From Neoceratodus forsteri (taxonomy: Eukaryota; Chordata; Ceratodontiformes; Ceratodontidae): a stretch of 64,000 nt of DNA. The stretch lies in NCBI GenBank assembly GCA_016271365.2, contig CM057456.1:666397501-666461500 (forward strand). Direction: 5' to 3'. A program made the translations under genes and the position numbers. The notes below the pieces were generated by a model that was not told where the DNA came from, ran no database searches, and saw only the letters and a list, made by a program, of their open reading frames with translations. Shown piece by piece: positions 12,819 to 24,296 of this stretch; position 1 is the first letter of the stretch, and every line of letters begins with the position of its first letter.

Positions 12819-13676
12819 TCACTCTTCCATACATTGTGCAGCATTGGTGCAGCAGAGTATTATGACATATGCATCCTTCAGATTTCTTGGGAGCCTTTCC
12901 CTTAGGGTGCATACTGTATCATTACACTCTACCCATCCCTTTCTGAATCTTTGCCACATGACATTGTGTCCAGAGTGAATGAATAGGCTGTGATGGAAGA
13001 TTATTGCATGGGTGTCAAATTGGGTATCTGAGAACATAGTTCTTCCAGCAATGAAGTGAGAAATTGGCATTGTGACTTTCATGCCTTGAGAGTTAAAGTG
13101 CTGTAGTACAATAATAATATATGATCTTGAATATGTAACTCTCAGAGAGCATACACAAGAGCGACCACATCTTTGACAGAGCTAACCAGTTTCTGCATTA
13201 GCAAATAACTTGAAGAATTTCACAGTTTTCTGATCAGGGACATAGACAGAGAGCCACAGCATATCCCACGTTGTTTGTGATTCTTTCTGTCCACATGACA
13301 AACATGTGTACTTGAACACATAGTCAACCTTGAAGTGCTGACGCAGATCTATGCCATCATCTGCTAAACTGTTTATTATTCCCATCATGAACTCTGTGAC
13401 ATCTTGTTGTGCAGTGTTAGCAAACATAGATTGTCCTGCATATTGACCAAGAGTTAGCCTTAGAGGAGTTAAGCTTTGTAAACTGGTCAGCTCATCTCGA
13501 GTACCTCTTATGACTCTCTTTAATGCCTCTGAGAGAGGTGTTGATGGGCAACAGTTTAACACACTAGCAAACTCAGGGATGTGGAGGAGTGCTTACATAG
13601 TTGCATTTGCATAGCAGTTGACTCCTGTACTGTTGTCAAATGTTGGCAGTGTGTTGACTCCAATACATTTTTTCAT
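12819..13676 (-). pseudogene. USP-type deubiquitinase domain at the Helitron 3' end
   Basis: USPs cleave ubiquitin from proteins with a Cys-His-Asp/Asn triad. Reading from the ATG at 13676, one frame runs to 12819 (about 285 codons) with only two stops. The Cys box is GVNCYANATM followed by a TAA (one change from CAA, the conserved Gln) and ALLHIPEF; the catalytic Cys codon is 13614-13616. Next come QQDVTEFMMGI, the zinc-type pairs CLSCGQ and, after the second stop, CQRCG, then YIIIVLQHFNSQGMK. The His box has HSGHNVMW with His at 12966-12968, then the Trp-containing GWVECNDT with Asp at 12918-12920, and DAYVIIL at the end. All USP landmarks are in order. The start overlaps the helicase stop (ATGA), so it may have been a separate ORF, or fused before a one-base shift. 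Confidence 0.85.
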
Positions 13677-15514
13677 GAGGGGGATGCAAGCAATCTCTTA
13701 AGAGATTGCTGCTTTGTGCAGTACTCAGGTGATAACTGTGGAGTCCTACTATGCTGTCTTTTCAGTTTGTGTCCTTCATCAATTGTAATTGCAGTGACAG
13801 ACATGTATTTGGGAACTGGTAGTAAAGGAGCATTTGGTTGGTATAATGTTCGCAATCTATTGCACTCAACTATACATTTTGTGTCAGCACATATTTTGCT
13901 TTCTGCCAGTTTCACTATGTGTAGTCCAGACAATTGGCTTACATGAGACAGGGCAACATAAGAAATGCCATCTTTGAATATACCAGTGCCTATATCTATT
14001 ATGGCACTATCAAGGCTGAGGCCTTGTGACTTGTGTATGGAGACTGCATAAGCAGCACACAAAACTGTTTCCCTTGTTACATATATGTCTTTCACAAGTT
14101 CAAACTTAACTGTGACTCTGTCTATTGGGTGAGATATTTCACAGTTGTCAAATTTTACAACTACAAACTCCAGAGCTGTACCCTGTACATTGTACAGGAA
14201 CTCTTGGATATATCCCATGGCTCCATTTATGAGACCTCGATCGACATCAATATTTCTGTGGAGCATGACATCTGCATTTCTACACAGTGGTAGCACAGCT
14301 TCCAGACCAGCTGTTCATTACACATCATTTGTGAGCTCGTTCAGACGATTTGCTATTCTCGATAACACTGTCCGTTATAGAGTAATGCCATCCATGGTAT
14401 CTATACATGGTAGAGTGACAATAGGCTGCTGTTCTCTCTTCATCTTGATGTCATTGAACTCTGCACACTGTGTAAGCCTTGGGAATAGACATACAACATG
14501 TACCCTAGCTTTCTGAACATGTGCAAACATATCACAAGCATCCTGGATAGGAGTACTATTTCTTGTGATAATGTGCTGTCTTAGCATCTCAACATGGGTG
14601 GGTGTAAGTGCACCATTATGTGCTTCGTCAAGTAATGCTATGTAAGACATGTCACCTTGTTGTCTTATGTTCTGAGAGAGTTCAACATATGAGAAAAATT
14701 GCCACAGATTAACTCCACCAATGCATACAATTGTTTTCTTTGCCTCTTCAATGGATAGACTACAGAAAACATGCTTACCATTTACAGGGGGTAGCTGGAG
14801 GAGATCTCCAAGAACAAGGATGTTCTTCCCACCACATGGCACATCATCATGGGGCTCGGATGGAGTGATGAAGTGAGAGTGACGAGTTCTGAGTATCTCC
14901 TGTAGATGTAGGTGGATGAATGTGAGTAGAACATTTGAGACCATGCTGATCTCATCAATTATGAGCACATGCATTTTGTCAAACATCGACCTCAGTTCAT
15001 TGGCAACATCATATGACAATTTCCTGTAATCACCACTCTTTCCATACTCGACTGGCAACATGAATAACCTATGGAGTGTGATACCATCAATCTTATAAGC
15101 TGCCAATCCTGTAGGAGCTGCAACAATAACAGATGTTGGTGTACTGGTAAGGTCACGCGCTCCTTTGCTTATGGCTTCGATCCAGAAACTTTTACTAGTC
15201 CCAGCAGCACCACATACAAACATCCTGATTGGTGTTTGCTTTTTGCAAAGACACTGCTTTTCATAGTGCTGGATTGCATGTTTAACTGCATGCATAGTAG
15301 AGTGATACACAGCTCTTTGGCGTGAGTTTAACTTGTCGACAGTGTTGGTGACTGACTCTGAGAAGTACATGCTTTGTTGCATTTTGCCCTCAACCTCTGA
15401 CATCAGCACAGCTGGTTCATTAGGAGGAAGATAAGCACCAAGTGTGCCTTCTTCTTCCACATCAACCATTTCCTGTGATGTAACAGGTGTGTCATCATCT
15501 AGGACTTTCTTCAT
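13673..15514 (-). pseudogene. Helitron PIF1-type helicase
   Basis: This SF1B DNA helicase unwinds the strand displaced during rolling-circle transposition. At 15514-14375 the order is LNSRQRAVY, a Walker A box reading FVCGAAGTSKSFW (consensus GxxGxGKS; one Gly is now Ser), VIVAAPTGLAAYKI, TLHRLFMLPVE, a Walker B box VLIIDEISMV, LVLGDLLQLPPV and VELSQNIRQQGD. After a stop, the same frame continues at 14296-13673 with NADVMLHRNIDVDRGLINGA, AVSIHKSQGLSLDSA and YVALSHVSQLSGL, the C-terminal helicase motifs (usual form VALSRV). The length and motif order are normal. The Walker A change and the stop make it inactive. Confidence 0.92.
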
Positions 15515-15642
15515 GTTCTCTATCTGTTTTTTTCCATTTCAAGTCTCTCAATGTATGTCTCAGAGACATGACTCTGGAAGGTATGATATGTTTGCATGAA
15601 CTCTTGTTCATATGAATCAGACAATCCTTTTAACTCAGATTC

Positions 15643-17717
15643 TTATCTCCAAGGTTTGAATAAAAACAAAAGAGCAAAGTAATAATGTTCTTTGCTTTCT
15701 GTTGTATTCAAGGTCAGTTTGCAGTGGTCAATTAGCCATGGTTTGTGTTTTTTTACAAGTGAGCCATCAAAGGCAATGACTTTATATTTTCCTTTTTCTG
15801 GGTCAGAATGAACACCCCACTTGTAGTCATACCATTGAGCAACCTCAAAGAGACACCGATCACCCATAGCACTGTGCCGATGGATAGTAGCTGTCAATTA
15901 AGTTGCTCTTAAGAATAGTTGTGGATGTTAGCCTTGTGGCAGCCAAATCCTTAATCACTTCATGGCTCTTTAGAACACGGCACCTGTTCTGCTTGTGATT
16001 TACATTTAAGAAATGTATGGACTCTGATTTACCATATAGATATAAACCTGTGAGCCAGTCACTTGCTTCATAGGCTCCACACTCACGGTGTGATAGAGTC
16101 TTAAGCCCTAGTGGCCGAAGTCTGGAAGACATTGACCTATCACAGTTTGACAGTTTTTCCCACATTTCTTGGAGGTTAGTTTGCTCATGTTTAGTAATGT
16201 ATGATGTTACATACCTCACAAGAGCCATTGAGTTGTCTGCAACAAACTGGATGTCAATGTTTGCTTGCCACATCAACAGAAAAGAAGGACTATAGTCATT
16301 GATATAGACTTCTGATTCTGTGCGAGGTAGTTCATACACTTGCTTTGTTGACTTTGCTTTCAGGTGGTGTCGCATGCTGAAAAAACATCATTCAGTGAAG
16401 CAGCTAGGCAAACTCACCTTGGGAAGCCAAAATGGCAGTGAGTATACCACCTTTGTTTTTAACTTTCCTATGACAGTATTTGCCACAGAGGTGTCATTGG
16501 AATTTCTGGACCAGTTCCCACAGTGTTGCGCTATCATACTTGTCTGGTATCTGACATGTGACATACTTCAAGATGAAGCTTAGAATGTCAGATATTTCAT
16601 TGTCTCCAATTTGTGGGGCATTTTTAATCCACAGCAACATATGAATGAGAGGTGCTCCACGGGCTTGGTACTCAACACTCCAGAAGTAGTGCTCAACAAT
16701 ACTGAAGGGATGATTTGTCTTACGCTGTATAAATTTCAAAAGACTCTGGAATTGGTGGTGGAAGTAACTTGAAATGGTTACTGGATCAAGTGAGCAGAGT
16801 TCATTGAGCATCATTGCTTGTGTGTTCTCAACATCAGCGTTTGACCATCTCAGTATAACCAGTAGATCATCCCAATAATATTCTGTGCAACTGAGTGTTA
16901 CAAACCATGTTGCTGGTCCAAACTCTCTCAGCATTCATATTACCTCAGAGTGACATCTGTACCAATATTCTTTGGTACCACACATGCTAGACAAAATAGA
17001 AGAAAGAATGACTTGCAGTGTTTCATCTTTGGTCTGCAACTTGTGTAGTAACTGTGTAGCTGTCCTATTATTGAATTCTGTCCCAAGTCTCAATGTGTGA
17101 GCAATACTAGCAGGTAGGACAGTAAGTTCACTTTCCCAAAGAAGGTGGAACAGGTATGCAATGTTTCTTCGAAACTTGCTGTTATTATGTAGTATTCACG
17201 AGGTCCTATACTCAGCTCCTGGTACTCAGACTTCTCATTCATCTAATCGACCACCTGAACCTAATGGGAACAGATCAGGGAAATAATGAGCTTCTAGAGT
17301 GGCCTCCCATATACTAACAGGATTGCCCTCCACTTGTTTCATTTGATATAAATCGATGTTATCCATTACTGGGTATTTGCCGTGCAATGGGTGTATGTTG
17401 AATTGCTCATACACATTCTATACAGTTGCCATGTCAACCTTCTCAAGTATTGCCTTGTCAGAGTTGTCTGTGGCAATATCTGATGAGAGACCACTAAATG
17501 CATCAATGTCAATTTCAGCATAGAAATAATTGTGTTCTTTTAGAAATCTCAAAGCATTCTTCAGATTGTCTACATTGACAATCTCTTGCCACATTGTTTT
17601 CACCTTTGTTGGCACTCCATTTACCAAGATGACTACACTATTGTCCTGAGAAATAGTGTTGACATTTTCTTGCAAAGGTAAAGGCAGGTAGACAACAGAG
17701 CCTTTGAGAGCGTACAC
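15643..17717 (-). pseudogene. Helitron Rep (HUH endonuclease) region
   Basis: The Rep domain nicks and joins DNA through an HUH metal site and catalytic tyrosines. At 16934-16494 I see GPATWFVTLSCTEYYWDDL (Rep motif 1) and RGAPLIHMLLWI, the HUH motif, where the first His is replaced by Leu. Then KYVTCQIPD. At 16375-15860: LVRYVTSYITKHEQ, and SNLIDSYYPSA, the likely tyrosine region, broken by a frameshift. At 15897-15643: CLFEVAQWYDYKW and HYYFALLFLFKPWR, the usual Rep/helicase junction. The 17717-17418 part (YLPLPLQENVNTI) belongs to the segment before Rep. Lost His, frameshifts and stops show decay. Confidence 0.87.
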
Positions 17718-17736
17718 GTTCTTTGTTTGGTAGGTC

Positions 17737-19395
17737 TCATGTCCTTGTATTCAGCCTAATGATTGCTTGAAATGGCTTCATAGTCTGAATGAGAATCCTT
17801 TCAAACAAGTTCAACACTGTTATCTCATTAGGTGTTGGTTGTACTTCCATTTTATTGAGTACTGACCGAGGAGGTAAACTATCATTCTTGATTTTGTTAT
17901 GACAGTAGGAACAGAGTGACACAGTTGTGAGTTCTTCAAAGTCAAACTTTAATAGGAGGTATGCATGGAGACATCCCCACATTTCATTCCAAGATGGAAT
18001 GTTTTGCATGTCTACTTTGACACATAAGTGCTTGCAGAACAATCGTTCACATGACACACATATTGTATCAAATTTCTCTGTTTTGCTTAATTCAAATTTA
18101 GCAAATTCATGACCAAAATGTCATAGAAGTTGCTCTTCTTTAACCAGAGATGTCTGAGGAGTACTTGCTTCTTCTGGAACAGTAGCAGCAGACCTAAATC
18201 TTTGGGTTCTTTGCAACTTTTTGATTAACTCACTAAGTCTTTCAACATCTCCATCATAGAGCAATGCTTGGAATTGTATGTAGTCTCGAATGAGAGCTCT
18301 GACGCGATACAACCTTTGCACAAATTTGCAAATGCCAGAGTTAAGCACTGCTAGCATATGGAAGTGATGAAATGCACTGTTGCAGTTCATGGACTGTAAG
18401 CATGTGAAGGAGTGACCCATCAGGCCTTTGTGAGGCTGGACCTCACACTTGTCAATGTTATGAAGCAGTGTCTGTCATTCAGATCTCTTTGTGGGAAGAG
18501 TTGTTGACAGAAAACTTTTTATAGATATAATAGTTTCCTCTCTAATGTTACATGTGCTGTCACATGTGCATTTTTTTGCTGATGACTTTGGATCACTTTC
18601 AACCTCTTCAGCTACATTGGCATTGTTTGGATAGACGGTTTCATGGGATAGAGGTAAGACATTCTGTAGTTTTCCATGCTCATCTAGTGTTAAAGTAATA
18701 TTTCTACTGTGTACATGGTATGTCATTTCCCAGAAGAATGCTTCTGAGTACTCTGAATGAAACCAGTTTCCTTGAAACACAAGATAAATATTTTCTCTGC
18801 TTAAGTGCTCAAAATATAAAATCGTTTTTCTCATCTCCTCAATCTTTGTACTCAATTTATCAATGGCTGACATCATATCAGTCCAGAGTTGGGAACATAT
18901 TGCTAGAGCCACATTGACAAATCATCTTGCTCTTAAATGGAGTTTCATCAATGAGATCTTAGAACATAGTCTGTTACCTTTGCGTCTCACTATTTTGGAG
19001 ATCATACGTTCAATCCTAGCTCTGTGGACTAGCTTGTTGAAAAACATTATCTTACTGTGTTGAGCATTAGCAGAGGTACAACACCTAGCATTCTTTTTCT
19101 GTCTCACATGTCTACGCTTTGGTGATGACAGTACTGGATGTTGTGATTGTAATGTTTGTCTAGGAAGGCTACTTGTAGTAGTTTTCTTAGAGGAGGGTTT
19201 CTGTTTCTTTAGTTGTGTATAATTTACTCTGGGTGTGATGTGGAGAGAAGAGAGTTTTTTATGCTTCTGTTTAGAAGCTTTACCTTTTGTTCTTGTCTGG
19301 CATGACAATGAACAAGCAGTACAGCTAGTACTTTCTCTATGTGCTCTGGTTTTATGGCAGATGAACATGATGAAATTGGTGAAGTATTTCTTCAA
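17737..19395 (-). pseudogene. Helitron N-terminal region (Lys-rich, Cys pairs, DUF6570-like)
   Basis: Four pieces lie in one frame (19395-18922, 18912-18475, 18420-18121, 18057-17737), separated by single stops. The first is basic and has several Cys residues near its start (CTACSLSC), possibly a zinc site. The third and fourth contain HSFTCLQSMNC and VSCERLFCKHLC, then CSYCHNKI. The end, TPNEITVLNLFERILIQ, matches the segment called DUF6570 upstream of Rep in animal Helitrons. The start is uncertain, because the frame may extend upstream of 19395. Confidence 0.7.
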
Positions 19396-19959
19396 TATGT
19401 TTGTTGTTGTAGTCCCCTAAGGAAAGTGAAAATACATATATTTAGTAGTAAACAACACTAGCCACATGGCAGTAAATCAGAAATTGTTAGTTTGGAAAAT
19501 AATACCTAGTATTGTGCTAATAATAAAACAGCTGCTATAATTAGCATTACTTTGTTATGAATTAACTATTGTGTGCATAGTACTGTGCACTTAATATTGC
19601 AGCCACTTGTCACGTGGTCAAACGTTGATAAAGAAGAATATATGCCACGTTTATTGATTGATGTGTTTGTGTAGTGTTAAGTGTAAATTTTTGTAGCTGT
19701 CAAATATTTCTTGTGGCATTCTTACATGCACTTATGCTGAGATATAATGATAAATGGAATAGGAAGTGTTGTGTTGATTGATTGTTGCAATCATACTATT
19801 ATGGTTCTGGCTGAATGTGGTGATTATGTCAATAGTCTAGCTGAGTTGAAACAATATTACTTTATTGATAGTTGGGATGGAATTATTACGTGAGTCTAAT
19901 GATGATTGTCTCTTATAGTGCATGTATAAAAAGTAGTATAAGTTAAAATTCGTGAATTT
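19396..19959. other. No gene seen
   Basis: AT-rich sequence between the Helitron coding region and the 256-bp satellite. The Helitron 5' end probably lies here but was not located. Confidence 0.45.
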
Positions 19960-21905
19960 GTATTTTTTGTCATGATCAAAGAATTTGTCAAGTCACGAAT
20001 GAGCCTCGTGGTCAAAGATGGTCACAATCAAAGAATTTGCAGTCTCACGAACAAAGAATATGTAAACTGTGTGCTGTTAGTGTAGAAGCTTGTTTATGTT
20101 GGTTTCATAACATGCAGAACTTGTGAACTGTCAATAGACATATGTGACCATTGAGTAGTGGGATAGTATGTAAATAGTTGAGTTTTTAGAGCTTTTACTG
20201 TTTTTTTTTGGTGAAATCATGTGGTTTTCTTCAAAACCTAAGAATTTGTCAAGTCACGGTTCAAGTTCATGATCAAACTGAGTGGAGGTCAAAGATTTTG
20301 CACGCTAGTGGTCAAAGATTGTAAAAAACGCGGGACGTATGTAAAAAATGTTTTAAAAAACAAATAAGACAAGTATTTTTGTTACTTATGGATCACTTAA
20401 ATGCTAGGAGGGTTTCTGTACTGTATTGCTGTTGAAAATATTGGATTTGCACTGTGAGAAACGTTTAACATTGAAGTCTCACGTTATTCTTGTGATCAAA
20501 GATTTTGTAAGCTCGCGGTCTATTCTCATGGTTAAACCGAGTTATGGTTAAAGATTTTGCATGCTCACGGTCAATGATCATAAGAACACTGTAATTATGT
20601 GAAAATGCATCAAAAACAAATAAAACACTATTCCTTTTACTTATTGGTTATAAAAATGCTAGGAGGGTTTATCTTGCTGTGATGCTTTTTAAAATATTGG
20701 GTTTATACAGTCAGATGTGATTTACATCAAAGTCTCACATTATTCTCTTGATCAAAGATTTTGTATGCTTGGGGTGAATCTTCGCGGTCAAACCGAGTCG
20801 AGGTTGAAGAATTTACATGCTCACAGTCAAAGATCATAGAAAATGTGGAAATTATTTTCAAATGTGTTGCAATGATATAAAAACAGTTTTCTCCTTGTGT
20901 ATTAGTTAGTACAACAGTTCTCAAACTTTGCCATAGTGAGCCTCCCCTAAGCCATGGAAAAGATTGTGAGCCTCCCCCAAAATACTGAAATATTTTTGGG
21001 CCTCCCCATAGAAAAATAGCCTACTTTTCACAGGTACATCAGGAATAAATTGAAACCTCTTTGCATAGCTGGCTCTCATATTAAGCTTGTTGAACCCCCC
21101 CTCAACAGGACAACCTACTTGCTCCAATATTTTGATTCTCGAACCATTGTTACCCCTTAATGCCATACCTTCATGGGTCAGACTGCCTTTCTGTTTCCCC
21201 TTTATCTGGAATAACCTTCCTGCCAACCTCTGCCTCTCCCCCTGCTCTTAAGCAACTTCTCAGGGATCATTTTGTTCCCTCCAGCTCTTATTCCTAGTAC
21301 CTGTATGGTTAACTCTTGTGTTTGGATAGTTCTGCTGCCAGTCTATTTGATCAACTGTCCCTCACGTTGTTAGTTTATTGTTCGTAATTTGTTTGCACTT
21401 TTATTCATTTTGTATTGCTTGAGTGTTTTGCAGTAACATTTTGAATTGTATTCTCTCACTACCCTTCCCTGGGTACACCTGAAATTAGCCATGGCTCGGT
21501 GTACAGTACTTTCCCTGGTCACAGACTTATGAATAAATACATAAATTCATCTACTATTATCCTCTTTCAGTTTGCCTTATTTATCCCTTCACACAAAATC
21601 TATAAAATTTAAAACTGAAATACAGTACTTTTTCCAGATTTGCTTGAGCCTCCCCTTGAACAGGTTGGGGCCTCCCCAGGGAGGCTAGCCTCACTATTTG
21701 AGAACCCCTCAGTTAGTATAATGCTATTAGGGTCTGTCCTGTTGAAAAACTTAGGGAAGTATTGTTTTTTCACTGTGAAAGACTGCTAATGTCGAAATCT
21801 CACAGTAGTCTCGCAATCAAAGATTTTGCACGGTCACGATCGATCCTGGCAATCAATGCGAGTCACAGTCAAAGAAACTGCATGCTTGCGATCAAAGAAA
21901 TGGCT
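19960..21905. repeat. Degenerate 256-bp satellite, split by a hAT element
   Basis: The motif gatcaaagattttg recurs at 20494, 20750 and, after the inserted element, at about 21815; a weaker copy is at about 20237. The spacing is 256-257 bp when the 799-bp insert is subtracted. Each unit also carries gctcacggtcaaagatc-like text, a tgctaggagggttt block and a ctcac(a/g)ttattct block. Within each unit the gatcaaag/gtcaaag motif repeats several times, so the array has an inner, shorter periodicity. Confidence 0.8.
20912..21710. mobile_element. Non-autonomous hAT element with 8-bp target duplication
   Basis: Imperfect terminal inverted repeats read caacagttctcaaac at the left and, reverse-complemented, gaggggttctcaaa at the right. 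The copies of agttagta at 20904-20911 and 21711-21718 are an 8-bp target duplication, typical of hAT. Both ends carry extended inverted similarity with repeated gcctcccc words. The interior (about 21090-21560) contains LINE-3'-end-like text (lwNNLPAN in one frame, then aataaataca), perhaps a nested L2/CR1 fragment. No transposase is present. Confidence 0.82.
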
Positions 21906-23256
21906 AGGTTAGTCATGTGAGTTTCCTGAACCAATAGAATTGAAGAATAACACTCTGGGGGCCATTTTACATCAAGTGATCGAGAAGGCAAGAGGGCAGA
22001 TTAAGAAATGAAGTGCTTGGCTCAAATATGATAGAACTTGGGGGAAGTCATTTTTAAAGTTTTAAAGAGTTATTTAACAGTGTATTGGCAAGTTAGGAAC
22101 TACTGTATGTATTTTTTCACAACTGATATTGGCAGGAACTGTTTACTTTAACTAGATTATTTATGGAGTTTACAGCAATTTTGATACTTTGATAGCAGCA
22201 TGGCCTGGGAAAATGTCACACAGTTTAGCAATAGATTTAAGTGTTTATATATCTGTGTCACCAATGGATTGCTTTTGGTAAACTCATGCAAATAGCTTTT
22301 TGAGAGTGTGATTTGTACAAGTGAAAAAAATTAGTATTTATTGCAAAGCTGCATGTTTTGTGCATTTTGTAGTTTAGTCAGTCAAACTGCAGTGATTGTT
22401 TTCTTACACTAACTTATTGTCCTTGGGATCTTTTTTGTGGCTCAAAATAGTCTTTATTATTCACTCTTTGCCAGGGTATTTTTGATATCTCAGACTGGCA
22501 GATCTGTACAAATTGACAGTGTGCTAAGGAGATTTATTTTTACTTAGTGGTACTTTGGTTTGTGACAATTGCTGACTGATCTAATAATAGTGGCACTTTC
22601 TTGCTACATATGTGTGTGTTTTAATTGTTGTGGAATCCTGACTTGGAATGATATTTTGTCTTGCCTAGCTGAATCAGGTAGTGCTTTTGCACTTATTATA
22701 TAGAGAGAGACAAATAAATATATTTAACTTAGGTAATTAAGTCACAGTACTTCTTACTGCAAATACTTTATCATTAAATTAAATTGGGTGTGAGACCTGT
22801 GCAATCAAATTAGTATAGTACTATTGATTACTATTGTTCACTATTTCTGTCAACTAGTAAGAAATTGTTCCATTCACCACTCAAGCAGCTGGCTGAGTAA
22901 GAGAGGGAATGTAGTCTTCCAGAACATTATGGCTAGTGACTTAGACCAATCAAAATTTGTGTTACTGGCAAGTTATGAGGTGTGCCAAGCAGATAACAGT
23001 ATTCTCCCCCCAAAACAAAAACAAAGTTTAATAAATATCATGCCAATAGAAAGACAGCTTATATGCATAGCTAGGACTCTATACTGAATTAACCAATCTG
23101 TGAATGAGTTATTATTTGTGATTGTTTTGTCTGCATTTATCTGGATGATGCAATAGAATAGTTGTCATTGTGGTGGTTCCACTTCTTAGTACTTGGTAGT
23201 CAGACAGACACAATTATGATATTTTTGCATCTGAGTTATTAAGATTTTTTACTCAG
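21906..23256. other. No gene seen; possible intron upstream of the SGNH frame
   Basis: AT-rich sequence without coding potential. A good 3' splice site (attttttactcag, ending at 23256) stands directly before the ATG of the next reading frame. Confidence 0.4.
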
Positions 23257-23257
23257 C

Positions 23258-23829
23258 ATGGCAGAAAAATCAACAGTAACTGTATGGATAGTAGGATCAA
23301 GTTTTGTGAGAAGGGCAGCAGTGTTCAGTAGATGTGGTCATTTTTGGGAATGATTTACACCTACCTGGATGCTGTGTGTCTTGGTTTGGGAAGGGTGGCA
23401 TGAGGTGGGAGCAGCTCATGCCTACCATATGCCATTTATTGGAGACACACCCAGAACCAGACATACTCCTTATCCATCTTGGAGGCAATGATTTGGGTAA
23501 CAAAAGGGCTATTGACCTAATAGAGGATGCACAGTCTGACTTGCAGCATCTTATCAGTGTTGCCATCATGTAAAATTCTGTATTCAGATATTACACAGCG
23601 CATGGTCTGGAAGGGTGAGGATTACTGTCCTGCACATGAAAGATCATGCAGGAAGGTGAACATACAAATATCTAGATTCTTCCGTGCTATGGGAATGCAC
23701 ACTATTCGTCACCCCCAAATTACGTATTACAAGTATTGGCTATTTTTAAAAGATGGTGTGCATCTCTCTAACACTGGCAATTGCATTTCTGTTGGGGACC
23801 TTCGACATGGTATCCTTACAGTTCTGTGA
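23258..23829 (+). pseudogene. SGNH-hydrolase-like protein, frameshifted
   Basis: SGNH/GDSL hydrolases are esterase-fold enzymes. This variety is known from Ngaro-type tyrosine-recombinase retrotransposons and related repeats, where its role is unclear. From the ATG at 23258, TVTVWIVGSSFVRRAA is block I with its Gly-Ser, then a frameshift near 23335 leads into WFGKGGMRWEQLMP. LLIHLGGNDLG is block III with the GND signature. After a second shift near 23570 come ILYSDITQR, MGMHTIRHPQ and FLKDGVHLSNTGN, block V with the catalytic Asp-x-x-His. About 190 codons is the usual length. A splice acceptor precedes the ATG, so it could be an exon. No reverse transcriptase or recombinase lies next to it. 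Confidence 0.8.
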
Positions 23830-24296
23830 TTGTGTACCTGTAGGATGGTGCCTCTCAAGTACATCACATTTACACTGTGAAAAAAATGGCTGTTTTTAGA
23901 GCCACCACAAAATGGTCAAAAAATAGAACTGTTTACATCTTGTGCATTGCTGTCTGTATGTTAGGTTGTGAGTGTCTGGGAAACACAGATTCTCTGCTTT
24001 TAATAGCAGAGAAGTGTGATGGTGCTTATTGGTCAATGAGTAGGATGTATATTATTGCTTGATATTGTATGTGTGTTTTTTTAGATGGGTTGTATAGTAT
24101 TTTGTTGCCTGTCATTGTGGTAAAGGCTACGAGTTTTTCATTGTTTGTTGATATGCAGGGTGTCTCTTTTGTTACTGATAGATTCTGTAGCTTGGCTGAA
24201 AATGTGTCATATGTTTCTGAGGATGAAGTGGGAAGCAAAGGATGGTTAAGTGATATGAGGAGACATATGCTGCTGATGTAGTGTGTTATGTGTTTC
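23830..24296. other. No recognisable gene
   Basis: A short open frame at 24069-24281 (plus) lacks recognisable motifs. It ends just before the L2-like LINE fragment. Confidence 0.4.

Larger units (their letters stand above)
12819..19395 (-). mobile_element. Decayed autonomous-type Helitron with an extra USP domain
   Basis: On the minus strand the pieces lie in Helitron order: N-terminal region, DUF6570-like segment, Rep (HUH) nuclease, PIF1-type helicase, then a ubiquitin-specific-protease domain. Helitrons move by rolling-circle replication using a Rep/helicase protein. The coding text totals about 6.6 kb, with several stops and about five frame changes, so it is not active. The coordinates cover only the coding remains. 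The 5'-TC and CTRR-3' ends were not found. Confidence 0.87.

Noticed and set aside
24069..24281. 70-codon plus-strand frame as a gene
   Set aside because: Short, no motif, no splice or homology support.
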